A stretch of 64,000 nucleotides of DNA from Helicostylum pulchrum (GCA_025677825.1 JAIXMO010000022.1:124001-188000), one strand, 5' to 3'; shown: positions 11,750 through 24,700, counted from the stretch's first letter. The notes: generated by a model not told the origin, from the sequence alone. Numbers and translations are program-made.

Positions 11750-12356
11750 CTATGAAATAGCTGCAAGAGCCTTTTTTGATGCTTCTATATTATCAATTGC
11801 ACTGTAACTGGTACCTGTTATATTTATAAATAATGTTAGTATTCGCGTTTTGTTGTTAAACCTTCGATTTTTTTTTACCTTTGGTTTCCGCATACTGTTG
11901 TTCCTTTAAATAAAATCTTCTATCCCACTCAATAGCCTTTTGTTGAATAAAAATAACCGTTCCAGAAACGTGCAAAATATGTAAACTACAAGGTATCGTA
12001 GCTATCTGTTTAATGTAAAACATGGAAGATAAATACAAGTCTGTAAAGTCTCTAGGAATCCGAATAATACCGATTCTCGTTGTCGGGTTATACCATTTTA
12101 CTACGAACAACATTTTAGTACATGAAAAAAGTTTTTTTTTCTTTCGCACCTTTTTTTTGTTTTTTAATATACCTGTAACACTTCCTTGACCTTTACCGAA
12201 TTCACCATAGTTTAATTCCACTGCTTTGAAAATAGTTTTACCAATGACATTATCGTTCACTTCTAATTTCGTCTTTGGGTAAACAACTCTTCCGTTGTCA
12301 ATGACAGGATCTTCGGCGATCTGGAATAATACCCAACGATTCTTGAATCGTACCAT
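11750..12356 (-). CDS. POP5: Ribonuclease P/MRP subunit Pop5
   Basis: Three exons on the minus strand (12356-12173, 12100-11879, 11814-11750) encode 156 residues. It starts MVRFKNRWVLFQIAEDP, the characteristic Pop5/Rpp14 N-terminus, and continues with AVELNYGEFGKGQGS and, after intron 1, VKWYNPTTRIGIIRIPRDF, the conserved core of the RNase P/MRP protein Pop5. The family acts in the nucleus and nucleolus in 5' processing of pre-tRNAs (RNase P) and pre-rRNA (RNase MRP). Intron 2 contains an ideal TACTAAC branch point and puts the true C-terminus in a third exon (GTSYSAIDNIEASKKA...), beyond the stop a simple open frame would suggest at 11856. It is convergent with the UPF0658 gene, 244 bp apart. 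Confidence 0.92.
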
Positions 12357-14135
12357 AATAAATAAATATGAGAATGGGTTAAAGGAAGAAAAAAAAAAGG
12401 GTTTTCTCTTTTTTTTTGAAGTATAATTTACTCTCCGGATGTTTACTCAAAATAAAGGTCCAAAAAAATAAGGTCCCAGAAGGACTTCGCTGCCATGAGC
12501 TGCTAGTACAGTATGCACAAAATCTAATTCATTGAAATATAGTATTGATACCTCTACTCATCATAGTATCAACAAAAACTTTATCTACGACAATACCAGT
12601 ACGCTATGCTATTCTAATTAGTTTACTTATTTTTTGTTACCTAATTATTTTGAACTTGTAAAGTTTTTTTTTCGTCGAATAGTTAAAAAGTGCTAGAGTT
12701 TTTATAAGTGATATAGTTCAAAGGAAACAGTTTAAGAATATTGACCAAATATGAACAATAGTACTGCCAATAAATAAAAAAGAAGGTCTTGATTCATCAC
12801 ATTGATAAATACCTGACCGAATTTTGTCTTTAACAAGAAAAGGGATTTGCAATATCTATAACTTTGATAGACTATATTTTACAGTGTAGCTAGGGTGTAC
12901 AAGATTAAGAAAAAGAAAAAAGAGTCAAGAATAGGAAATGGGAAATGGGTTTTTTTTATATAAAAAATATCCTAAAATAGGGGTTAAATAATGGTGACAA
13001 CAATAGTACAATTGAGTTTTAGCAGTGAGGGACATTGTAGCATCTCTTTATACGACTAGTATCTATTTACAGTGTACTTAATTCTTGATAAAGACCACTT
13101 GACTAACTAATTTGGGAAAGCATCATTCTTTATTTATTACAAGATGCAGGGCATGTAAGAAAAAAAAAGCTCACAGACCATTTATCAATCGACGCATGCA
13201 ATTCCGTAGGCACTTTACAACAAACAGTGAGATGCGTTGTATATCTTTGATTGACAAGATCGTCTTAAAGAAATGCTTTTTTTTATTATCAGCATGACCA
13301 AGAGTTTTTTTAAAAAAAACTCGGTCTCAATCATGAATAAAAAGCGTACACAATAAACGCCGTACGTTAAATCAGATCGATAAAAGACGTACATTTATTG
13401 AATTATTTTAATATACCGTCCGATATCCGTTACCTCCATTTCGTTAATAAAAACCTTATTTCGTCACATTGGCGGGCTTCTTATTAAATATGGATGTAAA
13501 AAAAAGTTACCTAGAATAGAGAAGGAAAGGATAAGGTTCAGGTCAAACCCGTTTTCTACCTTTTGGTACCAATAATATCGATGTATTTTTATTTCACTTT
13601 TTTTTTTTGGTCATGCCAATATAATCTTGGCAAGTGTGCACATACTAGAAGGATTATTTATTCCGTAAGTACCATTGTACTTGTTTTAGTTTGTATTAAT
13701 TTACTGATCCCCCATTATCGTCAGGTACAGACATGAATTAAGAAGAAATAGTGTAGATCTACGATTATCAGAACTAAATTCAACTGTATTTTTTCAAGTA
13801 TAAAAAAAAAAAAAAAAATTCCCTTATACAAGCAAAAATATGTAAGTAAATATGTATTATTAGCGAAAACGAGTATTATTGTATTATTATTTTTAGAAAT
13901 AAAAGTAGTTACCTAATGGTGTATCTATAATTTTTTTTTCAAGGAGTTGTTGATCCGTGTAAAATGCCACGTTGTATTGTACGACAACACAACTGTTGAA
14001 ACAACTAAACAAATACATCATACGGCCGCGCTTTATTTATACTATTTAATAAACCTTTTTTTTTCTTTTTTCCTTTTCTCTTTTTGTACCTACAAAAAAA
14101 CTACATATAATATATATTAGAATGTGCTTATAATC
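12357..14135. other. Divergent intergenic region POP5 / RGS gene
   Basis: About 1.8 kb between two divergent genes. It has poly-A/poly-T tracts (13801-13818, 13599-13609) and a small perfect hairpin near 13614-13635 (TGCCA/TGGCA arms). No open frame looks like protein and no tRNA-like A and B boxes were found. It presumably holds both promoters, but I cannot define elements. Confidence 0.5.
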
Positions 14136-14696
14136 ATGGCATTATCATTCAACGATAACTTAGAATCAATTCTGGAATTAAAAAACAAACATGAACTCTA
14201 CCAAGATTTCATTCTTTACTTGAAGCAAACGTACTGCCTCGAAAACCTGTTGTTTTATCAAGACGTACAAGAATACCAATATAAACCTACCAAGAGCCGA
14301 TACAAAGCGATTATAGAAAGGTACATTCTGGTGAATTCAACACAAGAAATAAATATACCATGCGAAATGCGACAAGACTTGATAAATAATCAAATTTACG
14401 TCAAAACAAGTTTCGACCAAGCGACCGAGTCTATTCTGGAACTTATCCGAGTGAATTCCTATTTACCTTGGTGGTATCAACACCACCACCATCATCATCC
14501 TACTAACCGCCATCGAAACTCACTTACACCTTCCATGTCCGTTCCTGAACATCGTTGGCAAAACCTGTTTACTAGTAGACCCAGTTTTACCTCTTTGAGA
14601 GATGTAAAATGTGTGGAGCAAAAAGAAAAAAAAATTAATTTATTTCAACGAAAAAGACAAGCATTAATGATTCGAGTTAAAAAGACTTTTTTATAA
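14136..14696 (+). CDS. Small RGS-domain protein (regulator of G-protein signalling)
   Basis: A single exon of 186 residues. The start is the ATG at 14136 (MALSFNDNLESILELKN); a GTG four codons upstream is not a plausible start. Residues about 8-125 form an RGS-like helical bundle: ELYQDFILYLKQTYCLENLL, FYQDVQEY, a loop with EINIPCEMRQDL and then FDQATESILELI. RGS domains speed up GTP hydrolysis by Galpha subunits and so switch off receptor signalling. A His run (HHHHHHP) and a basic tail (LFQRKRQALMIRVKK) follow the domain and could help membrane or Galpha contact. It is convergent with the next gene, with only 31 bp between the stops, so the 3' UTRs must overlap. Confidence 0.85.
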   Translation: MALSFNDNLESILELKNKHELYQDFILYLKQTYCLENLLFYQDVQEYQYKPTKSRYKAIIERYILVNSTQEINIPCEMRQDLINNQIYVKTSFDQATESILELIRVNSYLPWWYQHHHHHHPTNRHRNSLTPSMSVPEHRWQNLFTSRPSFTSLRDVKCVEQKEKKINLFQRKRQALMIRVKKTFL

Positions 14697-14727
14697 AAAA
14701 AAGCTATTTGGTATATATTTAGTTTAT

Positions 14728-15453
14728 TTAGTTCATTTGTACAGGTGTAAATAAAGTATCATTATTTAAATCTTCCTTCGTATATGTCCAAAGATTATCT
14801 TGCAATTCCTGTACATAGTATACGTTACCGGGAGAGCACATGGCCACCGTGATATTTTCTTGTACCACAATCGCTAATAAATGAACTGCAGTTTTAAATG
14901 CCAGTAACGATTGCTCTTCGAAATCCGGCATCCTGATTCGTACCATACGCTCAGTTGATCTCATTAAACATTCTTTTTTTACTAAAATACTCGTCTTGGA
15001 CTCTCTTGCAATACGTTCAAATACACCCGTCGATAAAAACAAATCAATCAAAGTACTAGGAAATATGAAATCAATTCGAAGTCCCTAATGAATTATAATA
15101 CATCAATAAAAAAAAAGGGAAGAAAGGGGAGGAGGAGGAGGAGGAGGAGAGAGAACACTTACAAATCTTCGATAGAAATCTTCATTTTTTCCTGTCAGTA
15201 TTTTAGCACATCGGTACCAACCTCTACTCAATGGCTCTGGCTGCCCACTGGTAGTAACCACTTGTCCCCTTTTTGTATCAGCTACAGTTAATACGTGTAT
15301 AAGAGTTTGACAGGTAAACCTGAGCTCTTTTGCTGTAATTCCACCTGTTCCAACAAGACCAAAAGAAAACCCGTTTGGAATAATAGCTCTAAAGTGTACC
15401 GGTGAAGGTACACTTTCCAAGTTGGTGATACGTCGTAAAGTTTTCAAATCCAT
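14728..15453 (-). CDS. Conserved-looking protein of unknown function, 215 residues
   Basis: Two exons on the minus strand (15453-15163 and 15084-14728) with a clean GT-AG intron encode 215 residues starting MDLKTLRRITNLESVPSP. I do not recognise the family. It is alpha/beta in character with no signal peptide, membrane helix or obvious motif. The arrangement around the junction (RRFGLRIDFIF then GVFERIARESKTSIL) distantly recalls the Mediator subunit 18/20 fold, but this is a weak guess. The intron contains a (GGA)n/(TCC)n tract (15127-15149). Its start lies 212 bp from the divergent ASADH gene, so the two share a promoter region. Its stop is 31 bp from the RGS gene stop. Confidence 0.7.
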
Positions 15454-15665
15454 ACTGCATAAAGAAAAAGAAAAAAAAAGAATATGCCAGTTTTTTTAAA
15501 AAAAAAAAGAGAGAGCGAAAAAGGGAAAAGTTTGTTAAAATGAGTCACAAATGGCCAATTAAAAAGTAGTTTATATTTTTTATTTTTTTAATAAGAGGGT
15601 TGTGTTGGGGACAAATAACTGGGCTTTCTTCTTCTTCTTTTTTATTAAATATCATACTTTATAAT
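15454..15665. promoter_or_regulatory. Shared 212-bp divergent promoter region
   Basis: This gap separates the start codons of the unknown minus-strand gene (15453) and ASADH (15666). It holds A/T runs and a GAGAG tract (15511-15516). All upstream signals for both genes must lie here or inside the genes. No specific factor site is claimed. Confidence 0.5.
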
Positions 15666-16804
15666 ATGGCAGTTACCAAGAAAGTCGGTATCCTCGGTGC
15701 TACAGGTACCGTAGGTCAACGTTTTATCCTTTTATTGGCAGAACATCCTATCTTTACTATCCACGCTCTTGGTGCTTCTCCTCGTTCTGCTGGTAAGGCA
15801 TACAAGGACGCTGTTCGTTGGAAGCAATCTCGTCCTATCCCTGAAAGCGTAGCTCAATTAGTTGTCACTGCTTGTGAAGCTGATCTCTTCAAGGACTGTG
15901 ATGTTGTTTTCTCCGGTCTTGATGCTGATATTGCTGGTGATATTGGTACGTACTTTACTTGTTTGATCTTTATCCTATTTATTTATTTATTTATTTACTA
16001 CTACTTGTAGAAATGGCCATGTTAAAGAATGATATTGCTGTATTTTCCAACGCAAAGAACTATCGTCGCGATCCTACCGTTCCTTTGATCGTTCCTACCG
16101 TCAACTCTAACCATTTTGATTTAATTGCTCACCAACGTACCCTTAACAAACTCAATAAGGGTTTCTTGATTACCAACGCCAATTGTTCAACCACTGGTTT
16201 GGTTGTACCTTTAAAGGCATTACAAAACGCATTTGGTCCTATGAGTCACATCCTTGTTAACACCCAACAAGCCATTTCCGGAGCTGGCTATCCCGGTGTA
16301 CCCAGTTTAGATATTCTTGATAACGTTGTACCTCATATTGGCGGAGAAGAAGAAAAGATGGAATGGGAAGTTGCAAAGATTCTCGGTGGTATTGCCCAAG
16401 ATAAAAAGGAATTACACCACCTTCAAGATACCATTGTTTCCGCTACTTGTACTCGTGTACCTGTACTCGATGGTCATCTTGAAACTGTCTCTGTAAAATT
16501 CGCTAATGGATCTCCTAGTGTCGAGGAAGTTTATAAGGTTCTTGAAGAATATACTTCCGATGCTGAAAAGTTGGGTTGTTTCTCTGCTCCTCAAAAGCCT
16601 ATTGTAGTTACTTATGATCCTGATAGACCTCAACCTCGTCTTGATCGCGAGAACTTAAAGGGCCAAGCTGTCACTGTTGGTCGTGTTAGAAAGTGTCCTG
16701 TCTTACATATCAAGTTTGTTCTCTTGGTTCATAACACTGTTCTTGGTGCTGCTGGTTCTTCTGTCCTTAATGCTGAAATCGCTGTTGCTAAGGGATTAAT
16801 TTAA
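15666..16804 (+). CDS. HOM2: Aspartate-semialdehyde dehydrogenase
   Basis: Two exons (15666-15945, 16011-16804) encode 357 residues. The start [20 protein letters not shown] carries the NADP-binding glycine motif (GATGTVG, residues 11-17). The active-site cysteine lies in [14 protein letters not shown] (Cys152), which forms the thioacyl intermediate. The downstream [10 protein letters not shown] and [11 protein letters not shown] segments are typical of the fungal/archaeal subclass. The enzyme reduces beta-aspartyl phosphate to aspartate semialdehyde, the second step of the pathway to threonine, methionine and isoleucine, in the cytosol. Codon use is biased to C- or T-ending codons (GGT, GTC), as in well-expressed genes. 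An earlier in-frame leucine-rich stretch before 15666 is 5' leader, not protein. The neighbouring MTHFR gene serves the same end product, methionine, but lies about 21 kb away. Confidence 0.97.
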
Positions 16805-17091
16805 AGTTTTTTTTTTTTTGCATATAAATAAAAATTAGAAATATTATTGTTCAAATTGTACCATAAAATACCAAGTGTAACAAAAAGTTTTATTATATTT
16901 TTTCTCCAGAGGGGAGAGAGAAAAAAATGGAGTGTAAAAAGAAAGCGGACCGGACTTTATGGTGTCCGGTTAATCATTAAGGGGAAGATTGAGATACAGA
17001 GTTGGACGAGTTGGGAGCTGGGGGGCGCGCCAGATGGATATTAAATTCAAAGGTGCATAATCAAAGGAAGCCTTCTTTCGAATAAATCAAA

Positions 17092-17741
17092 ATGGTATGG
17101 TAGAAAGCAACATGCATCCATTTAATTTGAATAGAGAAATATACTATGGAAATTATTATTCAGTCAATACATCCACCCTTTACTTTTTTTCTACAGTTCA
17201 ATTTTTCAGATAGCCACCCACTTGACTTTTTTTTTCTTCTTTAATGTACATTTCTCTAAATTCAAATTAAATCGCTGCAAAAAAAAAAAAAGGAACACAC
17301 CTCATTAACAATCTCTCTTTTATTACATTGTTATTTTTTTTTGCTCATTAGACCGACGCCGCTGTCACTATTAGAACTCGCAAGTTCCTTACCAACCGTT
17401 TGCTCCAACGTAAGCAAATGGTCGTCGATGTCATTCATCCTGGACTCGCCAACGTCTCCAAGGACGAACTCCGTTCCAAGATTGGTAAGATGTACAAGGC
17501 CGACAAGGAAGTCGTCTCTGTCTTCGGTTTCAAGACCCATTTCGGTGGTGGAAAGACCACTGGTTTCGCCTTGATCTACGATAACGTCGAAGCCCTCAAG
17601 AAGTTCGAGCCCAAGCATCGTCTTGTCCGTATCGGTCTTGCTGAAGCCCCCAAGGGTGGCCGTAAGCAACGTAAGGAAAAGAAGAACCGTGAGAAGAAGT
17701 TCTTTGGTGTCAGAAAGTCCAAGAAGCCCAAGAAGGAGTAA
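17092..17741 (+). CDS. RPS24: 40S ribosomal protein eS24 (RPS24)
   Basis: Exon 1 is only the start codon (17092-17094). After a 257-nt intron, exon 2 (17352-17741) continues [20 protein letters not shown] to a basic tail ending in KKPKKE, 130 residues in all. This is the full eS24 sequence: the [12 protein letters not shown] and [20 protein letters not shown] segments are diagnostic. The protein is part of the small ribosomal subunit and is needed for pre-rRNA processing. An intron directly after the ATG is an old position, also seen in RPS24 genes of yeast and human. Codon choice is strongly biased (AAG, GTC, GGT, CGT), as expected for a highly expressed gene. The intron is about four times longer than others in the window and carries paired inverted arms, described separately. 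Confidence 0.97.
17120..17272 (+). promoter_or_regulatory. Inverted-repeat stem in the RPS24 first intron
   Basis: Two arms, 17120-17144 and 17246-17272, are near-perfect reverse complements: ATTTAATTTGAATAGAGAAA against TTTCTCTAAATTCAAATTAA plus a few flanking pairs, with small bulges. TGCA at 17114-17117 and 17276-17279 could extend the stem. In the pre-mRNA this would loop out about 100 nt and bring donor (17095) and acceptor (17351) closer. Ribosomal protein introns in yeast use such stems for splicing efficiency or feedback control; the same role here is inference. Confidence 0.65.
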
Positions 17742-18778
17742 ATTCTTTAATTTCGTCTTTTTTTTATATACAAATTTTATATATAAAATGTAGAAAATAT
17801 ATAACTATCTCTTTTTTGTTTTCTCCATCTCATTTTTCTGTTCATTTCTATTGATTGGTTTGTTTGTTGGGATTATTAAGTGCAAAGCAACGCGTTTGGG
17901 TTTGTAGTAGAGGATATTTATGGAGAAGGAAACCAATTGGCACTACAGTTTTTTTTTGAGTGACATGGGGAAGGGTTTTTGTATGTAACAATAAGCTGAT
18001 GGTACTCTGTTTCGAAATAAGTCCAGAGCTTACATAGCGTTGGGCCAGAATCTATGACTCAGTATGAGGGTAGTAAATAATCTCGCTCTCTTCTCCAAAG
18101 AAAGAAAAATAAATAGAGACCCTATTTTTTTTTAGGATCTAGTACTCGATGATAGGAAGAGGAAAAAATACCGTCAAAAGCTATGACAACCCCTGCGCAC
18201 ACAACTAATATATATCTCGAAGCTTTTGTAACATTAAGATAGTTTGCTAAACAACTATGCAAAAGATCTAATTTCACGGATACCATTTTAGATGCACATC
18301 CAAAAAAAATAATAGCCTTATAAAATGAAAAGATTGCCCAAAGTTTTATTGGTGATACATTTGGATATTAAGGACACAATTGCTCATCAATTAGTCCATT
18401 TTATTTGTGACAAGACAGAACTCATGAGGTTCTCATACTTAGGCTCTAGTTTACTTTCGCTTCGTCCAAAAAAAAAAAAAGGTATGCTAAACATCTGCAA
18501 ATTTATTTTCAAATTGATAGCGGAACTACTATATAGCCTATCTAAACATCATTAAATATTCGATACAAACACATTAAATTACGAGTAAAATACGAATTTA
18601 AAATTTAAAATATTTTTTATTGAGTATTATATGTATACATCGGGGTGAAAGGAGGAAAGTCTAATAATTAAAAAGTTTGATAAGATGAAGAAAATAAAAT
18701 AAAAAGTGGAATCAATCATATCAAATTATAAATTCTGTACAAGGGTTTTTTGTTGTCGTTTTTTTTTTTTTGAAGGAC
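17742..18778. other. Convergent intergenic region RPS24 / GLT1
   Basis: About 1 kb between the two convergent stops. It is AT-rich with AATAAA-like signals on both strands (for example 18108-18113 on plus). A 76-codon open frame at 18325 has no protein-like features and a poly-Lys run from a homopolymer, so it is not called. Confidence 0.5.
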
Positions 18779-21700
18779 TTAGATATCAGGAAGGATACGT
18801 TGTTGAATACCACCAGCGACAGGTAAGTAAGTGCTACCCATTAATTTATGATCGACTTCACGAGCACACATACGACCTTCGTTAATACCCCAAACAATTA
18901 AAGATTGACCACGACGACAATCACCAGCAGCATAAACACCTTCAACAGAAGTAGCGTACTTGCCCTTGGGAGTTTCAATGTTGGAACGACCATCTTGCTT
19001 AATAGATAATTGCTTGATAATCTCAGTTTGAGGACCCAAGAAACCCATACTTAACAAGACAAGGTCAGCTTCGAAAGTTTGTTCAGAGCCTTCAACTTCC
19101 TTCATAGCCCAACGACCAGCATCATCCTTGGTCCATTCAACACGAACAGTCTTGATACCCTTAACAGCGCCATCTTCAATGATGAATTCCTTGGAGAGAA
19201 CACAGTACTCACGAGGATCCTTACCGAACTGAGCTTGGACTTCAGAATGACCGTAATCGACCTTGAAGACCATAGGGAACTTGGGCCATGCGTTGGTATG
19301 CTTATCACGACTAGCAGGAGGTTGAGGAAGCAACTCAAAGTTGACAACAGACTTACAACCGTGACGAAGAGAGGTACCGATACAATCGTTACCAGTATCA
19401 CCACCACCAATAACAACAACGTGCTTATCCTTGGCAGAAAGGTATTGACCATCCTTAAGCTCGGAATCGAGCAAACTCTTGGTATTGGCTTGCAAGAACT
19501 CCATAGCGAAATGGATACCATTAGATTCACGACCGGGAATCTTGAGATCTCTGGGCCAAGTAGCACCAGTTGCAACAATCAAGGCATCGTTTTGCTCACG
19601 AATGGTATTGGCATCAATATCAACACCAACATTAGCGTTAGCAACAAATGTAATACCTTCAGCAGCTAAAAGATCAACACGACGTTGAACAATCTTCTTG
19701 TCGAGCTTCATGTTGGGAATACCATACATTAAAAGACCACCAACACGATCGTTACGATCGTAAACAGTGACAAGATGACCAGCCTTGTTCAGTTGATCAG
19801 CAGCAGCTAAACCAGCAGGTCCAGAACCAATAACAGCTACCTTCTTACCGGTACGACTAGCAGGGATGTTAGGAACAATCCAGCCTTCATCGAAACCACG
19901 GTCAATGACAGCGCATTCAATACTCTTGATGGAAACAGGAGGCTCAGAAATACCAAGGACACAAGCACCTTCGCAAGGAGCAGGACAAACACGACCAGTG
20001 AATTCAGGGAAATTGTTGGTCATCATAAGACGATCAAGAGCTTCTCTCCAGTTATCCTTGTAAACAAGTTCGTTCCACTTGGGAATAATGTTACCGATGG
20101 GACAACCAGTATCAGATTGACAGAAAGGAACACCACAATCCATACAACGAGCAGCTTGTTCATGAAGTTCAGTACGAGTTAAACGGTTGTTAATCTCTTC
20201 CCAATCACCGACACGCTTCTTGGAGTTACGATAGCTATCAGTCTTTCTCTTGTACTTCATGAAACCACGGACCTTATCCAACTTGGCACGGCGAGCCAAA
20301 ATAGCCTCTTCATCAAGAACACTATCTTCAAGATCTTCAAGTTGAGGTTCAACCTTCTTATGGGCCTTAGCACAAGGCTTCTCAACAGGAGTAATAGCAG
20401 CGAGTTTAGCAGCACGTTCTCTTTGCAAAAGGGCGCTGTACTCAATAGGCATAACCATAACAAACTTGGGCAAGTATTCAGTGAAGTTCTTGAGAACACG
20501 ATCAGCGATTTCAGAACCAGTGTAATGACGATGGTCTTCAATCATGTCACGCAACTCAGCGATACGTTCTTCATCATTGACGGTTTCAAGTTGAACCAAT
20601 TCCATATTGACCTTTGCCTTAAAGGTACCTTCAACATCGAGGACATATGTGATACCACCCGACATACCAGCGGCAAAGTTACGACCGGTGTTACCCAAGA
20701 TAACAGCACGACCACCAGTCATGTATTCACAACCGTGATCTCCAACACCTTCACAAACAGCATATGCGCCCGAGTTACGAACACAGAAACGTTCAGCAGC
20801 AATACCACGGAAGAAGGCTTTACCACTAGTAGCACCATACAAACAAACGTTACCAACAATAACATTTTCTTCAGACTTGAAGATCGAGTTCTTGGGTGGG
20901 TAAATGGCAATTTGACCACCAGAGAGACCCTTACCGACATAATCGTTAGAGTCACCTTCGAGTTCAAGAGAGACACCGGGAGCTAAGAAAGCACCGAGTG
21001 ATTGACCTGCAGAGCCCTTCAACTTGATATGGATAGTGTCAGCAGGAAGACCAGCTTCACCGTGACGCTTAGAAACGTGATAAGAGAGGGTAGTACCAAG
21101 AGCACGATCTGTGTTAACAACATCAGCTTCAATACGAACCTTTTCCTTTCTGGAGAGAGCTGCTTCAGCTTCTTCAATAAGATAGTTATCAAGACGAACA
21201 TGAAGGTTATGCTTTTGCTTTGTGACACAGACGTTAGAAACGTTAGGACGAAGAGAAGAAGCAGGAGTCAAGATGGGAGATAAATCCAAGTTGGCAGTCT
21301 TGAAAGTACGAAGAGAATCATTGACCTTGAGCTTTTCAGCATGACCTACCATCTCGTTAATAGTACGGAAACCAAGCTTGGCCATATACCCACGTAATTC
21401 TTCGGCAAGGTAGTAAAAGAAGTTGACAACGTGTTCAGGAGAACCTTCGAATTTCTTACGTAACTCAGGATCTTGAGTAGCAATACCGACGGGGCAAGTG
21501 TTCAAATGACACTTTCTCATCATGGTACAACCAAGAGCAATAAGAGGTGTGGTAGCAAAACCCCATTCTTCAGCACCAAGTAAACAAGCAATAGCAATAT
21601 CACGACCAGTCTTGATTTGACCATCCGTTTGAACAACGACACGACCACGTAAATCGTTAAGGACTAAAGTTTGATGGGTTTCAGCAAGACCTAATTCCCA

Positions 21701-24700
21701 AGGAAGACCAGCGTATTTAATACCGGTCCAACGAGAAGCACCGGTTCCACCATCATGACCTGAAATCAAGATATGATCTGCTCTAGCCTTGGCAACACCA
21801 GCGGCAACAATACCAACACCAACTTCAGATACAAGTTTTACAGATACACGAGAACGAGGGTTAGCACACTTGAGATCGTAAATCAATTGCTTTAAATCTT
21901 CAATAGAGTAAATATCGTGATGGGGAGGAGGAGAGATCAAACCGATACCAGGAGTAGTCTTACGAGTAGAAGCAATCTCTTCAGAAACCTTGGTACCATC
22001 TAATTCACCACCTTCACCAGGCTTAGCACCTTGAGCCATCTTAATTTGTAATTCTTCAGCATCAGAGAGATAGAAACTGGTAACACCGAAACGACCAGAA
22101 GCAATTTGCTTAATAGCAGAACGCATAGAGTCACCATTTTCAAGAGGAAGAGAACGTTCAGGCTTCTCACCACCTTCACCCGTATTGGATTTACCGCCAA
22201 TTTGGTTCATAGCAATAGCTAAAGAAGAATGAGCTTCCATAGAGATGGAACCATAAGACATGGCACCCGTAACGAAACGCTTCACAATATCGTTCCAAGA
22301 TTCAACTTGTTCAATAGGAATTTCCTTGGAGTTTTCGTAATCGAAATCAAGCATACCGCGAAGAGTACATTTCTTGATGGATTCATAGGCGTTACGAGAG
22401 TAAGCGTCATAAGAAGTTTGGTTCTTTTCACGAACGGCTTCTTGAAGGTTAGCAATACCTGTGGGATCAGCAATATGAGGAGCACCACCATCACGCCAAT
22501 GGTATTCACCAGACTCGGGAAGAGCAGAAGGTTGAACAACGTTACGACTAGGGTAACCAGTTTCATGAAGGGTTAAAGCGTCCAAAGCAAAGATATCAAA
22601 AGTGACACCCTTAATACGAGAAGCAGTACCAGAGAAACAACGAGAGATAACGCTATCATCTACACCAAGAGCTTCAAAGATTTGAGCACCCTTATAAGAA
22701 GCCAAAGTAGAAATACCCATCTTGGACATAACCTTTTGAATACCATTATCAATACCCTTCTTAAAGTTATAAATTAACTTTTCGGGTGTTAAGCCTTCAT
22801 GAACTGCGCGTTCACGATGAAGTTTCATCATGGTCTCTAAAGTCAAGTAAGGACAGACAGCGTCGACACCATAACCTAAAAGAACACAGAAATGATGAAC
22901 TTCTCTGGCTTCAGCAGTTTCAACCATCAAGGCGACTCTACTACGTTCCTTGTTACGAACCAAGTAGTGATGAACACCACCAGCAGCAATAAGAGAAGAG
23001 ATAGCAACACGTTCGGCGCTAACGGCACGATCAGAGAGAACAACAACCTTATAACCATTCTTGATAGATTCAGACACTTCATTACAGATACGTTCCAAAG
23101 TATTAACATAGCCTTGAACACCTTCAGACTTATCAAAAGTGATATCGATGGTAGCAACCTTCCAAGAGGGATAGAATTGGCTCATGTTCTTGATAGCATC
23201 GAGTTCTTCCATGGATAAAATGGGAGAAGAAAGAGCAATCTTGTTACACTGCTTTTCATCGATTTCAAGAATATTACCTTCAGGACCAACGTAACATTGA
23301 AGAGACATGACGATTTCTTCACGAATGGGATCAATGGGAGGGTTGGTAACTTGAGCAAATAATTCACGGAAGTACTCAAAGATAATACGAGGTTGTTCAG
23401 CAAGACAAGCAAGAGCAGTATCGTTACCCATAGAACCAAGAGGTTCTTTACCGGTAGAGGCCATAGGAACCATGATCAAGTTGAGTTGTTCAAGAGTATA
23501 ACCGAATGCTTTGAGACGAGGATCGGTATTTACTAAAGTATCATCCAACTCGGCAACAAAAGGTTTAACTCCATTCATCTTGGCAACGACATCTTGCAAG
23601 ACAATGTTTTGGTCTTTAATCCATTGAGTGAAATCACGCTTGGAGGCAGTTTGTAACTTGAGTTGCTTATCATCAACAATAATACCTTCAACGGTATCAA
23701 CCAAAAGCATACGTCCAGGCATAAGACGACCTTTTTCGACAATAGTTTCGGGATCAATAAAGACGGTACCGACTTCAGATGCACAAATCATGATATCATC
23801 TGTAGTCAAATAATAACGACAAGGACGAAGACCGTTACGATCAAGAGAGGCACCACAGTAACGACCATCAGAGAAAGTAAAGAGAGCAGGTCCATCCCAA
23901 GGTTCCATCAAGGAAGCAGCCCACTGATAGAAAGCCTTCATTTCAGGACTCATGGCCTTGTTGTTTTGCCAGGCTTCAGGAATCATCATCATCACTGCCT
24001 CGGGTAAAGTCAAGACACCATTAATAACTAATAATTCAAGAACGTTATCAAAGGCTGCGGAATCAGATCCACCTTCTTCAATAATGGGATAAAGTAATTC
24101 AAGGTCTTCTCCGAACGTATCGGAAGTCATTACACCTTCACGAGAACGCATCCAATTTTTATTACCACGAACGGTATTAATTTCACCTAAACATGTGAAA
24201 AAAAAGGGTTAAAACGCCGGTTCAAAAAAATAAAATAAAAAACTTACCGTTATGGGCACACCAACGCATAGGTTGTGCACGATCCCAAGAAGGGAAAGTA
24301 TTGGTGGAGAAACGAGAATGCACAAGCGCGAAATGAGTAGTATATTGAACATTGTTTAAATCATGGAAATAAAGATAAACTTGCTTGGGAGTTAATTGAC
24401 CTTTATAAACGATGTTCTTGTTGGAGAGAGAACAGACATAAAACCACTTCTTCATGGTTAAAGTATGAGTAGAGTGTTTACGAAGAACGTAAAGTTGGCG
24501 TTCAAAGTAAGCTTCATCAAACTCTTTTCCTTCAGCCAAGACAACAAAAGGTTGAACAATCGCGGGTTCTTTAGATCTGGCGGCAGGACCAATAATGGTA
24601 GAGTCAACTGGGACCGTACGCCATCCTAAAACCTTCAAGTGAAGTGCTTCAGCCAATTGCTCAAATACACTCTTGCTTTCAGCAACAGAATCAATATCAC

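Noticed and set aside
13112..13297. Short Arg/His-rich open frame in the POP5-RGS spacer
   Set aside because: No family resemblance, and composition equals translated AT-rich DNA.
18325..18555. 76-codon open frame between RPS24 and GLT1
   Set aside because: Poly-Lys from an A run, no protein-like pattern, no neighbours or signals to support it.
19079..24007. Many long open frames on the plus strand and in other minus frames across GLT1
   Set aside because: They mirror the strong codon bias of the GLT1 coding exon. None has family resemblance, and GLT1 is uninterrupted there.
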